A stretch of DNA of 64,000 nucleotides, taken from contig CM075676.1 of assembly GCA_037962975.1 (NCBI GenBank), forward strand, positions 96,790,001-96,854,000. The letters run 5' to 3'. Below are positions 35,402-49,115 of this stretch, piece by piece. A program made the position numbers and the translations under genes. The DNA is from Clitoria ternatea. Its lineage: Eukaryota > Streptophyta > Magnoliopsida > Fabales > Fabaceae. Positions within the stretch are counted from its first letter, which is position 1; each line of letters starts with the position of its first letter. The notes beneath the pieces are model-generated. The model was given only the letters and a program-made list of their open reading frames with translations. It ran no database searches and was not told the origin of the DNA.

Positions 35402-38038
35402 TTTTAGTTTGATATACTCTATATATCTTATAACTATGATTTGATCGAGGAGACATATTGTGGTGGGATCATAAGTATGGAGTTGATTATCGTTCTAATG
35501 ACTCCAAAAGACTACTTAATTAGACATATAAATGAGTATATAAGAGGAGTATCCACAAGAAGACCGTAACTATTTCAAGTTTGTGTGTTAAAGGATAGAG
35601 ACGACGTACTGATTCACCTTCGATTCAGGAGGAATATCTAGAAGTAATATTAATTTAATTAATAGTTGATGATTAATAATATAGTTATTAATATTTGGTT
35701 AATAATATATTTGGTTAATAATATAATATGACAGAATATACCGGAGTCCTTAACTGCAAGGCTGTTGAACATGGTGGTGTTGGATGTGCACTCTAACCAG
35801 CTTAAGTCTCTTCCTAATTCCATTGGATGCCTCTCTAAGCTCAAGATCTTGAATGTCTCTGGCAACCTCATCGAATACCTCCCCAAAACTATTGAAAATT
35901 GCAGGTAATTTCACCTTCTCTTTCTAATTATATAACAAATGCATGCATGTTATAATTGCACTCCAAGGTAAGAATTTGAAATAGATTTCCATTTGGAGAA
36001 AACACCGTACTAAGACAGGTAGAGAAAGGCTCGTAATTAACAAACATAACATTAACTTTCTATCCATAAAGAATAAAACATATAACCTTAATTTTGATAG
36101 AAACAGCGTGGCCCTCTATTTCAACAGTACTTTAATTTCTTTTAGGTAAAACTGCATATATCATTGTTTTGGAAACCAAACTAATTATTATCAAGTTCGC
36201 GTAGGACAACGACCGATCTTGTATGTTTCCAACTTAAATATTATCTACATCAAAACTAATCACCGTTTAATGTGATAAATTGTTTTAACTAATTACATCA
36301 TGACTTAAAAATATCTGGTTGATATATTCAATTCCTGCTTTGATTTTTGAAACATTATTAAAATTCATGCCTCTATTTCTATCTAAAGCAGCTTACGTTA
36401 GTAAAATGATACAAAGTGCACGAAACAGTCCTAAACACTTGGATAAGTTGCATTTCCAATCCCACCTTGTATATGTCATGTGGATTTTTATTTTGTGTGT
36501 TTCTTTATCTATTTCTCTTGACTGACACCCTAGGGCATCAAGAATATGCGCAAAAATAATCAAATCCCTTACATCATTATTAGATTCGAAAGCTTTATAA
36601 GTGATAACTTATTATACATGTGTTAACTCATGACAGGGAATAAACTTAAATATATGCCTCCTACAAGTTTTTTTGGGGGTGAGACCGACCCTATAATTTT
36701 ATGAAATATGTGTTGCTTAAAATAATTAAATAATTCTTTTATAAAATTATTCAATAACCTTATGAATGATTTTAATTACTATTTACATTTTTTTTGTAAA
36801 ATAAATTGGTTGACCATTAATATGTTTATAAATTGATTGAAGAATATACAATGAAGTTATATACAATTAAATATAGTAGAATTGAATTTACATAGATCCC
36901 ATTATCTATTAAATTAAACAGCCGTGAGTCTTTATCTTTCATTTATAATTGTGTTAAACTCAAACTTGATAACATATACAATAGATGGCTAAGTGATTCA
37001 AAAGAACACAGTAAAAAAGTGAGAATTTTTCTAAAGCATATAGAGCCGTCCTCATGAATAAAGGGAAATAACAATAAAAAGCCTCTAGTTTGTTTTTCTT
37101 TGGGTGTCACTATATATATAGATAGATGTGACTAGTATTAAAAGCAGAAGATGGTGGACAATTATAAATTAAAAAGTCAGTTTATGATGGATAAATTCGT
37201 GGAAAACTAAACTCACGACATCGATCACCAACGACAATGATATATACCTACATATAAAAGGAAAGCAACAAAACAATAACCGTACGTAGACTGTGGATGC
37301 TTTGTTTTTTGAAATTTGACATGGTGGTAACAGAAATGAATAATATTATTACGTGACAGAGCGTTAGAAGAACTGAATGCGAACTTCAACAAGCTGAGAC
37401 AGCTACCAGAGAACATAGGGTACGAGCTGATAAACCTGAAGAAGCTATCAGTGAATTCAAACAAGCTAGTATTCCTTCCACGCTCCACCTCTTACATGAC
37501 ATCACTCAAGATACTGGACGCCCGGCTCAACTGCCTCAGGTCCCTCCCGGAGGATATGGAGAACCTCATCAACCTCCAAACCCTCAACGTCAGCCAGAAC
37601 TTCCACTATCTCAACTCTCTCCCTTACTCCATCGGCCTCCTCCTGTCCCTCGTCGAACTCGACGTCAGCTACAACAAGATCACCGCCTTGCCGGACTCCA
37701 TCGGCTGTCTCAAGAAGCTCCGGAAGCTCAGCGTCGAGGGAAACCCCCTCGCGTTGCCGCCGGTGGAGGTGGTGGAGCAGGGATTGCATGCGGTCAAGGA
37801 CTACCTCTGCAACAAGATGAACGGCGGCCATCAAAGCCCCATTAAGAAGAAATCCTGGGTCGGAAAGTTGGTCAAGTATCGCACCTTTAACGGACACGTC
37901 AGAACCGGGGCCCGCGAAGAACACGAGGCATTTATCATGCCTGATTATAGGCCCATCGATGCTCTCGCCTCGCCACGATACATGGGAATGTTCTCTCCTC
38001 GTCGCCTATTCTCCCCCCGTACCTACTTCACCAATTAA
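34384..38038 (+). CDS. PIRL: Plant intracellular Ras-group-related LRR protein (PIRL6/PIRL8-like)
   Basis: Cytoplasmic leucine-rich-repeat protein related to animal/fungal Ras-binding LRR proteins; such proteins act as protein-binding scaffolds, and several PIRLs matter for gametophyte development in Arabidopsis. Exons 34384-34590, 35735-35904 and 37360-38038 join in phase to 351 residues. The start is a double ATG (MMYEQQ), as in known members. The N-terminus is Gln-rich, then [12 protein letters not shown] opens the repeat array. About nine LRRs of the roughly 23-residue LxxLxxLxLxxNxLxxLP type follow, including [33 protein letters not shown] and [15 protein letters not shown], then an SVEGNPL cap. 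The tail is basic ([12 protein letters not shown]) and ends with [16 protein letters not shown]. Exon 3 is noticeably GC-richer than the rest. No signal peptide or membrane segment. Paralogue number is by resemblance only. Confidence 0.92.
34771..35396. repeat. (TA)n-rich PIRL intron 1
   Basis: Four long TA tracts at 34771-34824, 34869-34902, 35260-35326 and about 35368-35396 within the 1.1-kb first intron. They produce artefactual Ile-Tyr reading frames. Intron 2 (35905-37359) is AT-rich with no recognised feature. Confidence 0.93.
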
Positions 38039-39195
38039 GTAACCTTCTCTGGATTCCCCGGCCCAAGCCCATGCCCAGGCCCAGGCCCATTTTGCTTCGT
38101 TGACCAAAAAAAGAGAAAAGAAACCGTATTGATATAGCTATAAGATGGCTCTGTGGCCGAATGTGTTACAGTATATAGGCGCGTGCAGATTTCTCCAATA
38201 AAAGAAATTAGGAATAAAGGTAGAGAGCAAGAAGTTTATGTAATTGTAGATGGGATGATAAGTTAGCCGTAACTATTATTATTACACATGCTTTTTCATT
38301 TTTATGTATCAATTCATTGCTTTGTTGTTTCTGAGGATATTAAGTGTATGCTTTGTGCTTGAACTTAATAGTCTGTAGCTTACGAGTATATTGATCACAT
38401 ATATAAAACACAAATGTTTATAAGGGAATATATTCCTGTTGAAAAAAGAAGAAGTAAGAACATAAAAATTGTACCTTTTTTTTTTTTTTTATCTCTCCTA
38501 GATATTCATTGTCCGGTATAGTAGTTAATATCTACATAAAATGGTTATTGAGTGATGTTTAACATTTCTTTTATTTAATACTAATATGGTTATTTTAAGT
38601 TTAAAAATTCTCCCAAAACTGCGTACATGCATTCGATAAATATTTTAGCTATGTTATTGCATTCTCTTGTTAATTTATATACTAAACGCTTTTTTTTTTT
38701 AAAAAAAGATCTCAATGTGAGAATTGAATGAAAATTGACATGTGAGGTGAGCTGAAATTGTGAGTTATTCATGAAACAAAGGCGTGACATGTGAGGCAAC
38801 TTACTTTTGTTGCTTGGATCCAATGGCAACGAAAAAGGATGTGAATTGTGAAACTATTCATTGCTCCACTCCATTGGAACAAATATTGAAGGATGTTATT
38901 ATCTCCATGTGCAGCTTTATTTTCAAAAAGTTTTCTTTAAACAAAATAAGGGCTTCTTGTTTGAATTTTTTTTATTTTGATTACAAAATTATTATCTTGT
39001 TTTTTGTTTTAAAAAACTTATACAAGAAAAAATAAAAACAAGATCAAATTGAAACACAAACTACACAATAAGTTACTCATCTTTCAAAATTAATTAATTT
39101 CTAAATGCACCAAAATGTTTTCATTTATGAGTCAAGTTTCTCCCAAACAACTTTTGGTGTATTATTTTCTTTCATAATCATGACATGATTGAAAG

Positions 39196-39197
<2 letters not shown>

Positions 39198-39284
<87 letters not shown>
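39198..39284. repeat. (ATT)n microsatellite
   Basis: About 29 uninterrupted ATT/TTA units. Confidence 0.95.
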
Positions 39285-39285
<1 letters not shown>

Positions 39286-39945
39286 AAATCAAGCCGCATG
39301 CATTAAGTTTTATTGTTGTAATGATATCTACGGATAAGTAATTTAAAAAAGTTTCACATGTGAACTTATGACTCGTCCCCTACCATACCACATGTACAAA
39401 TTTTGAGTTTGTATGGTTTAATTGGTAGATGATCCCTTTTGAGTTGTGATTAAGGTTTGTTATCTCATTGTGGATAAAAAATTTTTAGAGGGCAAATAAA
39501 TTTTTGGTTGAAACAAGGTATCATATGTGGAGAATATAAATTGGTGTAATTTGATCTATATATTTTTTTTATTCCACCGTTAATTGTTTTTTAATACACC
39601 TATACTTATTTGATTGTGGTGACTTTTTTTAAAAATTAAGAAATATAGGGATGTTAAATATGTTTCTTGTCCTACAAAATAGTAAGTTTTAATTTTCATC
39701 TATAGAATTTTTAATTTTATGTTTCTAATCTCTCATTAACATAAAAAGTTTAAAATTAATCTCGTATTATTTTTTTAGTCTCCTATTTTTTCTTATTAAC
39801 TATAATTTATCTAACAAATCTTCACGCTCTTATTTATATGACATACAAGAATCATATGTGGGACCTAGTTTATAAATTACTAATAAAAATATGAGAACAT
39901 AATAATAAAATGTTACTGGTTAATTCCCTTTAAAAAATCCTGGGA

Positions 39946-39947
<2 letters not shown>

Positions 39948-40002
<55 letters not shown>
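39948..40002. repeat. (TA)n microsatellite
   Basis: About 27 TA units in intergenic DNA. Confidence 0.95.
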
Positions 40003-40005
<3 letters not shown>

Positions 40006-41011
40006 CCTCAATAACTTCCAATATATATGATAATTAAATGACATATAAGTAAATGATATGAAAATTTATAGAAATCAACTATTAACAAAAATGTCTTTCT
40101 AATAATAAGAATTATTTTTAAACTGGACAAAAACAATGTAAACAAAAACTAGAATTTCTTAATTTTATGTGAATTAAAAATATATTTAGCAGTAAAATAT
40201 AAAGTTGCAAAATAATTGAAAGTAGCATCACTAAAAATCCTTTTAAGCCACAAAATTTGAAATATCAGTTTGTTTAACAAATCATAAACTTTTCACTTTC
40301 CATATCTTCGGCTGAAATGGCGGAAATATATTCAACTAACAGATAATAACAAAAGTTATCCACAGACTCAAACTTCAGCAACACAATTTTGCGAAAGTTT
40401 ATCACATCATATGATTCCTACCAAAGAAATTCTCCAAACTAATAATAATAATAAAATCTCTAAACACATAAACGGGTTAAATATACAGTTTTACACTTTC
40501 CTAATAAACTTATTTTAGCATTAAGTTTTAAGTTTTTAACAAAAAATAAGGCCTCTTTTTCATGATTAAAAATTTAGATAAATGGAATCCTAAATCAGGA
40601 ATTCTGGATAAACATTTATAGAGTTGTTTACGAATCATTCACTAATTTGACTGACCTTTGTTGGAGAAATAAAACCCACATTGAATGAATCGAAGTGTTG
40701 GGTGGTCGCATCGCAGCCGCTAAAATGGGGAAGGAAGACGACAACGTTTTGGTACGATAAACAGTAACAGAACAACAACGTTAACTGGATGTCTTGTCAT
40801 GTGATTGAGGTACAAAAGGAGTTGCAATCAGTCGCCGACAGCTGCGCCATCACCGGCATAATCCACGTGTCCCTCACCCTTTTCTCTCTTTTCTTTTTGT
40901 CCTTTTCTCTTCCCTACCCTTTCAAAGTTTCACTCTCCTCTTCAGCCATTTATGCTGCTGTTACTTTCTTCAGCACCCCCTTTTGGTTTCTGAGGACACC
41001 CTCCTCTAAAA

Positions 41012-44000
41012 ATGTTTAATTTCCTATTAAGTAAAGACGTTCGAAAGATTCTCAAGCGCAAAGATAGTGATGCTGGAGAAAAAGGTACTGTGAAGTTACC
41101 AATGCAATTTTATTTTTTTTTACAATTTGAGTGCCAAAGTTTTCAAGTTTTCTCTTTTTCAGCTGGGTTTTGGGTTTATCTTGAGGGGTTTAAGCTTTAG
41201 CCAGTGCAGCTTCCGATTATTCTCCAACAGAAGTTTTCTTTTTCATTTTTATTTTTTTGGGTGAAGAGTGAACACTTGCAAAATGAAAGCATTGAATCAA
41301 CTTGTTGGGCATTGCTCCTATAGTCTGCAATGGTTAAATTTGAATCAACTTGTTGCTCCATCTATGAGCGAGAAAACAAAATGAAAGCTAAAGTATTTAA
41401 AAAATATGTGAAATTTATTTAAATTTGACAGATCACTTATAAGGGCTCGTTAACTTCAGCCCTGAGTAAAATTGATAATTTTATTATTAGGATGAATGTA
41501 ATTATTCTATAAGCGTAATAAATGCATTTATTCCCAATACAATGTTGCCATTTTTGTGGTTAACAAAACCCCAATTGTAACTGTAATCAAGTGTGTTTAT
41601 CTTGATCGCAAATATTTCATAGTACTGTGCAATTTTGAGATTCTCACCTTTTCAAGTTCTTTCATATGTGGTTCTGAGTATTTGTGATGTATTCAATTCT
41701 TACTACCTTGGAAAGTTTGTTTCTTAAGCCAACTCTTTGAATTTTGTAATAATATATTATTTGGTTAGAGCTGGTCCGTTACGAATTCTAGGAGTTGCAT
41801 TTGTAATTCTACTATATGCTTACTTTGAGCGTTACAATCTTTATACAAATTCATGTCTTAATGATCCAACTCTGTGTTGGTGGATTTTCCTTGGCAATAC
41901 CTGATATATAAAAATTGCCAATTTCAGGCATAGTATTCATTGAAGTTTTGCCTTATTCTATATAAGAAACCTTCCCTGATATCTTCTATTTTCATTTTTA
42001 CCACACATTGCAGGAAGAGCACTGGAAGAGTTGAGAGGCTCTCTGTTTAATGAATTCCGTTCATCTGAAGGTGCAAAACGTCAGCAACAGCGTACATGCG
42101 GTCCGGCTGCAGCACTTTTCTTCAATTTTTTGGTTGCAGTTGGTATTATCTTCATGAACAAAGTGGTTTGTTTAATTTCTTTCCTTTTCTGTTGGTTTCG
42201 TCTGCATCTTGTTGAAATTTCAAACAATCATGGTTATAGGTTCTAATTTTCTTATGCTGTTCTTTTCCATTTTTTCTTTCAGGTTCTTCAAACTGTTAAA
42301 TTCAAATTCCCTATACTTCTCTCACTAATTCACTATGTAGTGAGCTGGCTCTTAATGGCTGTCCTAAACGTATTTTTTTTGCTTCCTGCATCACCTTCCT
42401 CAAAATCAACTCAACTGTCTGCTTTATTCACTCTTGGATTTGTCATGGCTCTATCTACTGGCCTTTCTAATGTCAGCTTGAAGTATAATAGGTAATGCAA
42501 CTACCATATTTTCATTTGAAGTATTTGTTTGTACTCTGAAATCTGAAGTTAATGCCTATATCTTCAGCATTGGTTTCTATCAAATGGCAAAGATTGCGGT
42601 GACACCTTCAATAGTTATGGCAGAATTTGCTTTGTACAAGAAGAAAGTTTCTTGGCCCAAGGTAAATGCATTCACTTTGGCTGGACGTATATATTTGATA
42701 AAGATAAATACGAGAATGATCCGAGTCTTATCATTTGAAATATGCACACATTTTGTTGAATGAACCCTGCAAGCATCTGTACCTTTAACCTAAAATAACA
42801 TACATCAAGTGGCTAATGTTGGCGTTTCATTTTGAGGTGAAGTGCTTGGACCAAATTGTAAAGCATGTCTATTGAATGCCATTCTGTCCTGACACCTCTA
42901 TTGCCTGCTCCTACATGATTTTTGAAGATAACTGGATGCTTTAGTAGATTTTAAGAGATTTCTCATGACATTGTGTATATTCCTGCGGATCTATAATTGC
43001 AGCTCAAAATTGTAGTCGGAAAAAAGGTCCACTCACTTGGACTATTGTTTTCGTGATTTACCCTTTTGTGTAATTTTGGTGATCTTTAACATCTTGCCCG
43101 TTGAAATGCATGCTTGAATTAGAAGCCTATAGTACACTCTTTAGCCACAATGTTGTACCGTGTGTATTCTTTATTTCAGAAATAAGTGATCGGGACGTGT
43201 GGAGTAATATGTCATAAATTCATAATTGGTTTCTCCCTCCTTAATTGACTCAAGATTTCAGAATTTCGTTCTTATCTCATTTAGATTGAAATGCTTACTA
43301 CAGGAGTTTAAACTTTACAGGCATTAGCATTAACAGTGGTATCTATTGGTGTTGCTGTGGCTACAGTGACAGATCTGCAGTTCCATTTATTTGGTGCCTG
43401 TGTAGCATTAGCTTGGATTGTACCTAGTGCCATAAACAAAGTCCTCTGGTCCACTCTGCAGCAGCAAGAGAACTGGACAGCTTTGGCGTGAGTAATTTGT
43501 TTTGTTTATTATTTTGATCATTCATAAGTATTTATAATATCTTCATATTATGTTATCCCCATTCCAGTTCTGATTTGCATGGCAAAATTTCTTTCTCCCT
43601 GTTGCCTTGTTTATGGACTGATCAACAGGCTGATGTGGAAAACAACACCAATTACTTTACTTTTTCTAGCTGCTATGCTGCCCTGCTTAGACCCTCCAGG
43701 TGTACTCTCCTTTGATTGGAACTTCAGTAACACATCAGTGATACTCGCATCAGCTATTCTTGGATTTTTGCTACAGTGGTCTGGTGCTTTAGCACTGGGG
43801 TAAGGAACATGCATTACTCTTTTAGCTGTTGAAGGATTTTGTCTCTGAAATGAATTCCAATTTCTGTTTCTAGTAGTCTAGTACAGGGACCACTTGATTA
43901 TTTTACCAGGTTGTTTATGTCAAATTTAGCGTTAGTTTACAAATCACCTGACCTCCGATGTGCCAAACTCTTGCAATTTACAGTGCTACATCCGCCATTT

Positions 44001-44278
44001 CGCACGTTGTTCTTGGGCAGTTCAAGACATGCTTTATCCTCCTGGGAAACTACTATATTTTTGGATCCAATCCTGGCATAACCAGTATATGTGGTGCATT
44101 TACAGCTATCATCGGTATGTCTGTTTACACTTACCTAAATTTGAAGCAGCAACCAAACAAGATATTTCCTCGACAGGCTTTCCTTTTACCAAAATCTAAA
44201 CTTAGTAAAGAAAATGGGAGTTCCCATAAAGAAAATGGTAATTCCCATAATGGACACTACTCTGCCGAATCCGTCTAA
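41012..44278 (+). CDS. Nucleotide-sugar / triose-phosphate-translocator family transporter
   Basis: Multi-pass Golgi/ER-type antiporter of the drug/metabolite transporter superfamily, expected to exchange a nucleotide sugar for the nucleotide monophosphate. Seven exons, 41012-41084, 42014-42165, 42283-42491, 42568-42661, 43321-43487, 43629-43799 and 43984-44278, join in phase to 386 residues. The N-terminus is charged and cytosolic (KDVRKILKRKDSDAGEKG, RSSEGAKRQQQ). About ten hydrophobic helices follow, starting at FFNFLVAVGIIFMNKVV. Family blocks are VSLKYNSIGFYQMAKIAVTP, YKKKVSWPKALALTVVSIG, NKVLWSTLQQQENW, LQWSGALALGATSAISHVVL and GQFKTC. The tail is hydrophilic with an imperfect Lys-Glu-Asn-Gly-(Ser/Asn)-Ser-His repeat. 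It resembles plant 'uncharacterised nucleotide-sugar transporter' proteins such as the UGNT1 group, from memory only; the substrate is unknown. The start is the first in-frame ATG before the conserved region. Confidence 0.9.
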
Positions 44279-44963
44279 CAAAGTTCATTATGAGATAATA
44301 ATTGACTAAGAATTTTCACTTTCTGTGATTTCTAGCTGATCCCAAATCTAATCATTTTGGGTATTGAGTTGATAGATTATGTTCAAATATAACATTATTA
44401 CACACGTACTAGGTTACATGGTTTCATCTTAGAATCCCATATATATGTAAATGAATGATTTGGTGGGTTCTTATTTGTAGTTGTAATTTTCTCTGCCACA
44501 TAGAATAGCAGCTATGGTTGCATTTTGGATTAGTCACAGAAAATAGAATTTATTTTTAGCTTCTATGCTTCTTCCAATTTCCTACATTTCATCTTTATTT
44601 TATTTTGGATTAGTCACAGAAAATATTCTTTATTTTATTTGGTGGTAAGAAAGGAATTATTCAGTCTTCATAATTTGTAGCATCTTGTGCCTTTTCATAA
44701 TAAATTTTTAGTTCTGGAGAATAAATTACGATTGTATCTTAAATTATTTTCTTGGGTTATTTATTTTTCTTTGTTTTTGAAACTTCATGTGATTAGTCTA
44801 GTTCAATCATCTTGATATTGTTAATGGTAAGCGTAACACTCCATATTTTTACAGTCTTTTCACCACTTTTTTTAAGGAATAAATAGTCGAGTAATAAGTG
44901 AAATCCATATGATTTTTTAGGTTTGACATGAAATTAATCTAACAATAAAGGCGAAAAAACATA
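44279..44963. other. Transporter 3' UTR and spacer
   Basis: AT-rich. A 24-bp direct repeat (ATTTTGGATTAGTCACAGAA plus AATA) lies at 44522 and 44602, 80 bp apart. TAATAAATT near 44699 may serve as a polyadenylation signal, but this is uncertain. Confidence 0.45.
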
Positions 44964-45315
44964 CTACTTTCGTCCCTAAATATAAACCTAATTTACATAT
45001 ATTAAGGAAATTAGTTAATTTAATTAAAATCATTAAATTTCCTTGAAATTTATAGTAGTTTTCTAAAATTGTCCTTAAAGTAATTATCACTATTATTAAT
45101 TTTTTTCACTTATTCTCTCTCCACTTATTATCCAATTATCATTAGAGAGGTATATCATTTATTATTATATTGATTTCAATAAAAGTTATACATTAATAGA
45201 GGCTATTTAGGTCAAAAAATAATTAATGACATTGAAATTTGAAAGGGGATCTTATATTAAGGGTCAATTTTTTTTCTAAAAAGGGTCTTATATTTAGGGA
45301 CAGGAACAGAGGTAG
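44964..45315. mobile_element. Stowaway-like (Tc1/mariner) MITE
   Basis: The left end CTACTTTCGTCCCTAAATAT is mirrored by the right end TATTTAGGGACAGGAACAGA followed by GGTAG. The element is flanked on both sides by TA (44962-44963 and 45316-45317), the expected duplication. Length is 352 bp, AT-rich, with no coding capacity. The terminal sequence matches the Stowaway consensus style (CTMCYTYCGTYCCT). Confidence 0.85.
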
Positions 45316-48300
45316 TATTTGAAATAAGTTTACTCTTCCTTCATTATATTGTTTAAGGAATCAAAAAATATAATTTTTATATTAAAAAAGAATCAAAAGT
45401 ATAAGTTTAAGTTTTTATTAGAAAATGTGTGAGGTTTGTTTAAAAATCAAGTTATGCGTTTTAATAATGTTTTTAAATGAAGACTTGCAATTCCTTACCC
45501 GTGTTTATGAGCTTTTTCCTTAAAAATAAAGTTGTGAACGAACCCTTTAAATTAAAATGTAAGATTTACTACTTGAATGCAAGGTTTTAAAAACCGGACT
45601 GGTGATTGAACTAGTAAAGGTACTGGTTCATGGTTTATTGGTTCAACCATGGTCGAACCGGTTATAATTTAAAATATATATTTTTAATATAATATAATAT
45701 AATATAATTTATTTAAGACTAAGCTGGAATTCAAGCATGTACCTTAATCAAATGTTGTATTTGCGTTAGCATTTGAACTCATCCCCTATGGAATTGTTTT
45801 GAAAAAAAGGGTCTTTGTAAAATTCTGATTCTGGTCAATATTTACTGCCAGATTGGTTGAAAGATTGATCTGTGTAAGCGTAGGTATTTTCATGGCAGTC
45901 ATACAAACACACAAAGTTTATTTCGAGGTTTGAGCGTAGGGCATGTTAATTTTGCTTTATGACGAGTCTTATTAAGTACTGAAAGTGATAAAATTATTAA
46001 TAGTGGCTGTTGACAAAAGTCAAGCAAAACATTGGTCCACTTTAATAAAAATCGTAGGAAGGCAAGCGTGACTTCTAATCTTTGTATTTTTAATTAGGAA
46101 AATAAGTTGAATTATATCAAAATTATTTGACATTTACTAATTAAATGCTTTGTTAAGCAACATATTTAGATTAAAAGAAGTTTAAATTATAAATTATACT
46201 CAATTATTTAAATGGGTCAGGTTGAATTCAAATTTTTAAAACAGTAAAGTTGTGCCTCGTACATGAAACGATTATAAGTTTATAACAGTTCAATATAATA
46301 ATAATAATAATAAAACAAATAAAAATAGAATTGGCTTTTGAAAGCTTTCATTTGGAATTGATAGGTCCAGTTGTGGACAAATTTAATATAAATGTGTAAA
46401 TATCTAGCTATATATAGACCATGCAAGTATATTCATACTAACTATGGAATGGTGAAATTGGAAACTGAAAAATGAATTTATTTAATAAACATATGATGAC
46501 ACATTCGGAAATCAGCATTTGTATAGCACAAGCGAGATGCAATTCACCACTTGGCCAAAAATTTGGTTTACACGCACTGATCAACTCAAATTAGGAAGCA
46601 GGACAAGCTTCATGTGCATTATTGCTAATTCCGATCTGTTAGCTTCATCGTTGAAAATAAAAATGAGACAAGACACCCCTTTGCACTTCCTCCACCATTA
46701 CCACATCTTAATCTCAAAATAAACTAATTCCTTATTTTAATCTATCAATGTTACGGTGCTTGTTTGTTTCTTAACTCCGACCTTAATATATTATAATTAA
46801 CGAACCTAAGCACATGTTATGTTTCTGATCTAATCTCATTAGTTTTTATTAATGGATTTTTTTGTGTGGCCATGTTCCAAATACAAATGACTATTTTCAT
46901 TTGAGTTATCATTTCCACGAAACTTTCTTAATATATATATATATATATAGGTGGATATAATTTGATTATCTTGAATTTCATTTTAAGGGAAAATTATTTT
47001 TTCAAGTACAAATTTAAAGAAGAATATTTACATTATATACTCAAGACATAAATAAGAAAATGAATAATAAATAAATTGATCGTCATAAGTAAATTTGATT
47101 ATCAAACTAATTGCTACGAGCAAATTTAACAAGATGAATTTATATTGTTATAAGACAAATAATCTTAATAAGATCTAACTTATTCATTTACCAAGAATCA
47201 AAGAATCTCACATAGTAAGTAAAACTCAACTTTATTTCTTTCATATTTGTAAAGTTAAGTAAATTATTGAAATTCTATAAGAATCACTAATACTCATATT
47301 AAGACAAATTTTGATCAAAACCACTATAATAATTAATTTTGTGGAACAGATTAAAAAACTTACTACTAATTAAGAAATCAAAGACGCAGCAAACCATGGC
47401 TGGAGCTGCACTGGACCACAGTACCTCCCTCTCTCTTATGTTTTTGTTATTGCAATGGTTTGAGATAGCAAACTAACACACCCCACGTGTTTGAATTTTA
47501 TAACAATTTCTAATACCTGCCTTTATTTTAAAAGTAAACGCAATATTTATTTAAAATATGTATCTTAGGTCAACCACCATTGAATACCATGTTGCCGTTG
47601 CTTCATCATCGTTCCTGTTCACCCATCATTGTGGAAAGCACAAACCATACACTCTCTCTCTAGCTACCTTTTCTATGCAATGGTCAATGGTTTGGTTGCA
47701 CTTAAACGTTGAAAAATCATTGTTATTATTGAATTTGTGTATGGTCTTTATCAAATAAAATGGCATATTTATATATTAAGTTTAAATAAAAGATTTTACT
47801 TTTAATTATTTGACCAATACTAATTATCATATCTTGATAATAAAATTTCATCTACTTAGTTAAGAATTGAATTTATAATCATAAGATCACTAATAATACT
47901 AAATACTTATCATACTTTGACTTGTTCCTTCATTCTCTACTCATTAAAATCTTTTTTTATTATTATACTCATTTAAACCTTAAACCACCTAAAAAAACTA
48001 ATTACCATATCTCTTGGTATTAAAACAAGTATGGTAAATGTCAAACCAAACTTTTTATTTTGTTTGATCAAATTCAGCACGTTGGGCCTCACATGCACAT
48101 CATAGCAGCCCAGGTCGTACGATGCCATCTCCTTGATGGGTTAATGCAATTTGTAGTTTTTAATTTGGTTTTCTTTTATGTATTTGTTGATACGTGTTGA
48201 GAAAAATATCTCTCTTGAATGAATATGTTTGAGTTGTGTTTATTATTAATTTGTCCTGTTATGTGTCACTGTATTGATTGTGTAATTTATAAGTGTTGTT

Positions 48301-49115
48301 TTACTTATTATGGATGAAGTTTATTGGAAAAAAACAAAAGATGCCATCTCCCATATCTCAATTATTAGTGCCCTCTTTAATTAAATGGAAATAGTATACA
48401 GCATACATGTGCGCGTGAAAGCATATTAATTATTAGCATAGAATAGAAATATTATCATAGAATAAATTCCTATATCAAATATCAACTCTCCAAATCAAAT
48501 CAAATATGCATTACTTTATCTGATTTTAATTTGCATATTTTAAAGCAAGTTAAGAGAAACTATTCATATTTTATTCCCATCAGCGTTGAATTAGAGTGAC
48601 AAAAAGATTCGAACATATTATTTTAGGAGGGTAAACACCATGATAATGTTTCTATTCCTCGTTGTTGTGGCTGACCAAATTAGGCATTGACCTAACAAAA
48701 GGAATCAAGTTGAGCAATCTATGTTAACTTTATTTCGTTGCTTTTTTCATCGTATTGGGAATCCACGCCAAAATTCAAAATTAAAGTACCATTAGTTGCT
48801 AGTATTGTTTGCTTTTTACCCTTTGCCAATCACCATTCCATAGAGAGATGGTCAACGTACCATGAACAAAAAGACAAAACAAAAAAGGTTCAAGGATATC
48901 ACTATAATATTTTATTAGTGGAGCGCACTCTCAACTCCGTGGTTCATATACGGTATTAAAGGACTAATTAATATATATTAACAGTAAAGTTAATGAAAGT
49001 CAAGAAGAAATAACCTCTTCAATTTTCCGCTGGGTACAAAATAATAACCTCTTCATGTTCGAAGGAACAATCTTGTTTTTTCAAAATCTGAAATGATATT
49101 TCCTCTGGGTGTAAA
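45316..49115. other. Intergenic DNA between transporter and WRKY genes
   Basis: 3.8 kb, strongly AT-rich, no gene recognised. At 45585-45665 there is a patch of GTTTTAAAAACCGGACTGG, ACTGGTTCATGG, TGGTTCAACCATGG and CGAACCGGTT, with mirrored AACCGG/CCGGTT words; it resembles a common dicot MITE remnant. Short TA tract near 46931-46949. Confidence 0.4.

Larger units (their letters stand above)
38039..41011. other. PIRL 3' UTR and spacer to the transporter gene
   Basis: Directly after the PIRL stop, GCCCA/GGCCCA words are clustered (38060-38092), giving a GC-rich spot in the 3' UTR; CAATAAAAG near 38198 is a possible polyadenylation signal. The rest is AT-rich. It includes a 12-bp T run followed by an A run near 38690-38706. 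Sequence around 40660-41011 is probably the promoter and leader of the next gene; no clear TATA box. Confidence 0.45.

Noticed and set aside
37502..37924. 140-residue minus-strand frame over PIRL exon 3
   Set aside because: Antisense shadow of a GC-rich, leucine-repeat exon; no family resemblance.
39198..40002. Tandem repeats as a possible CRISPR or centromere array
   Set aside because: Simple (ATT)n and (TA)n microsatellites in a plant genome; no spacer/repeat structure.
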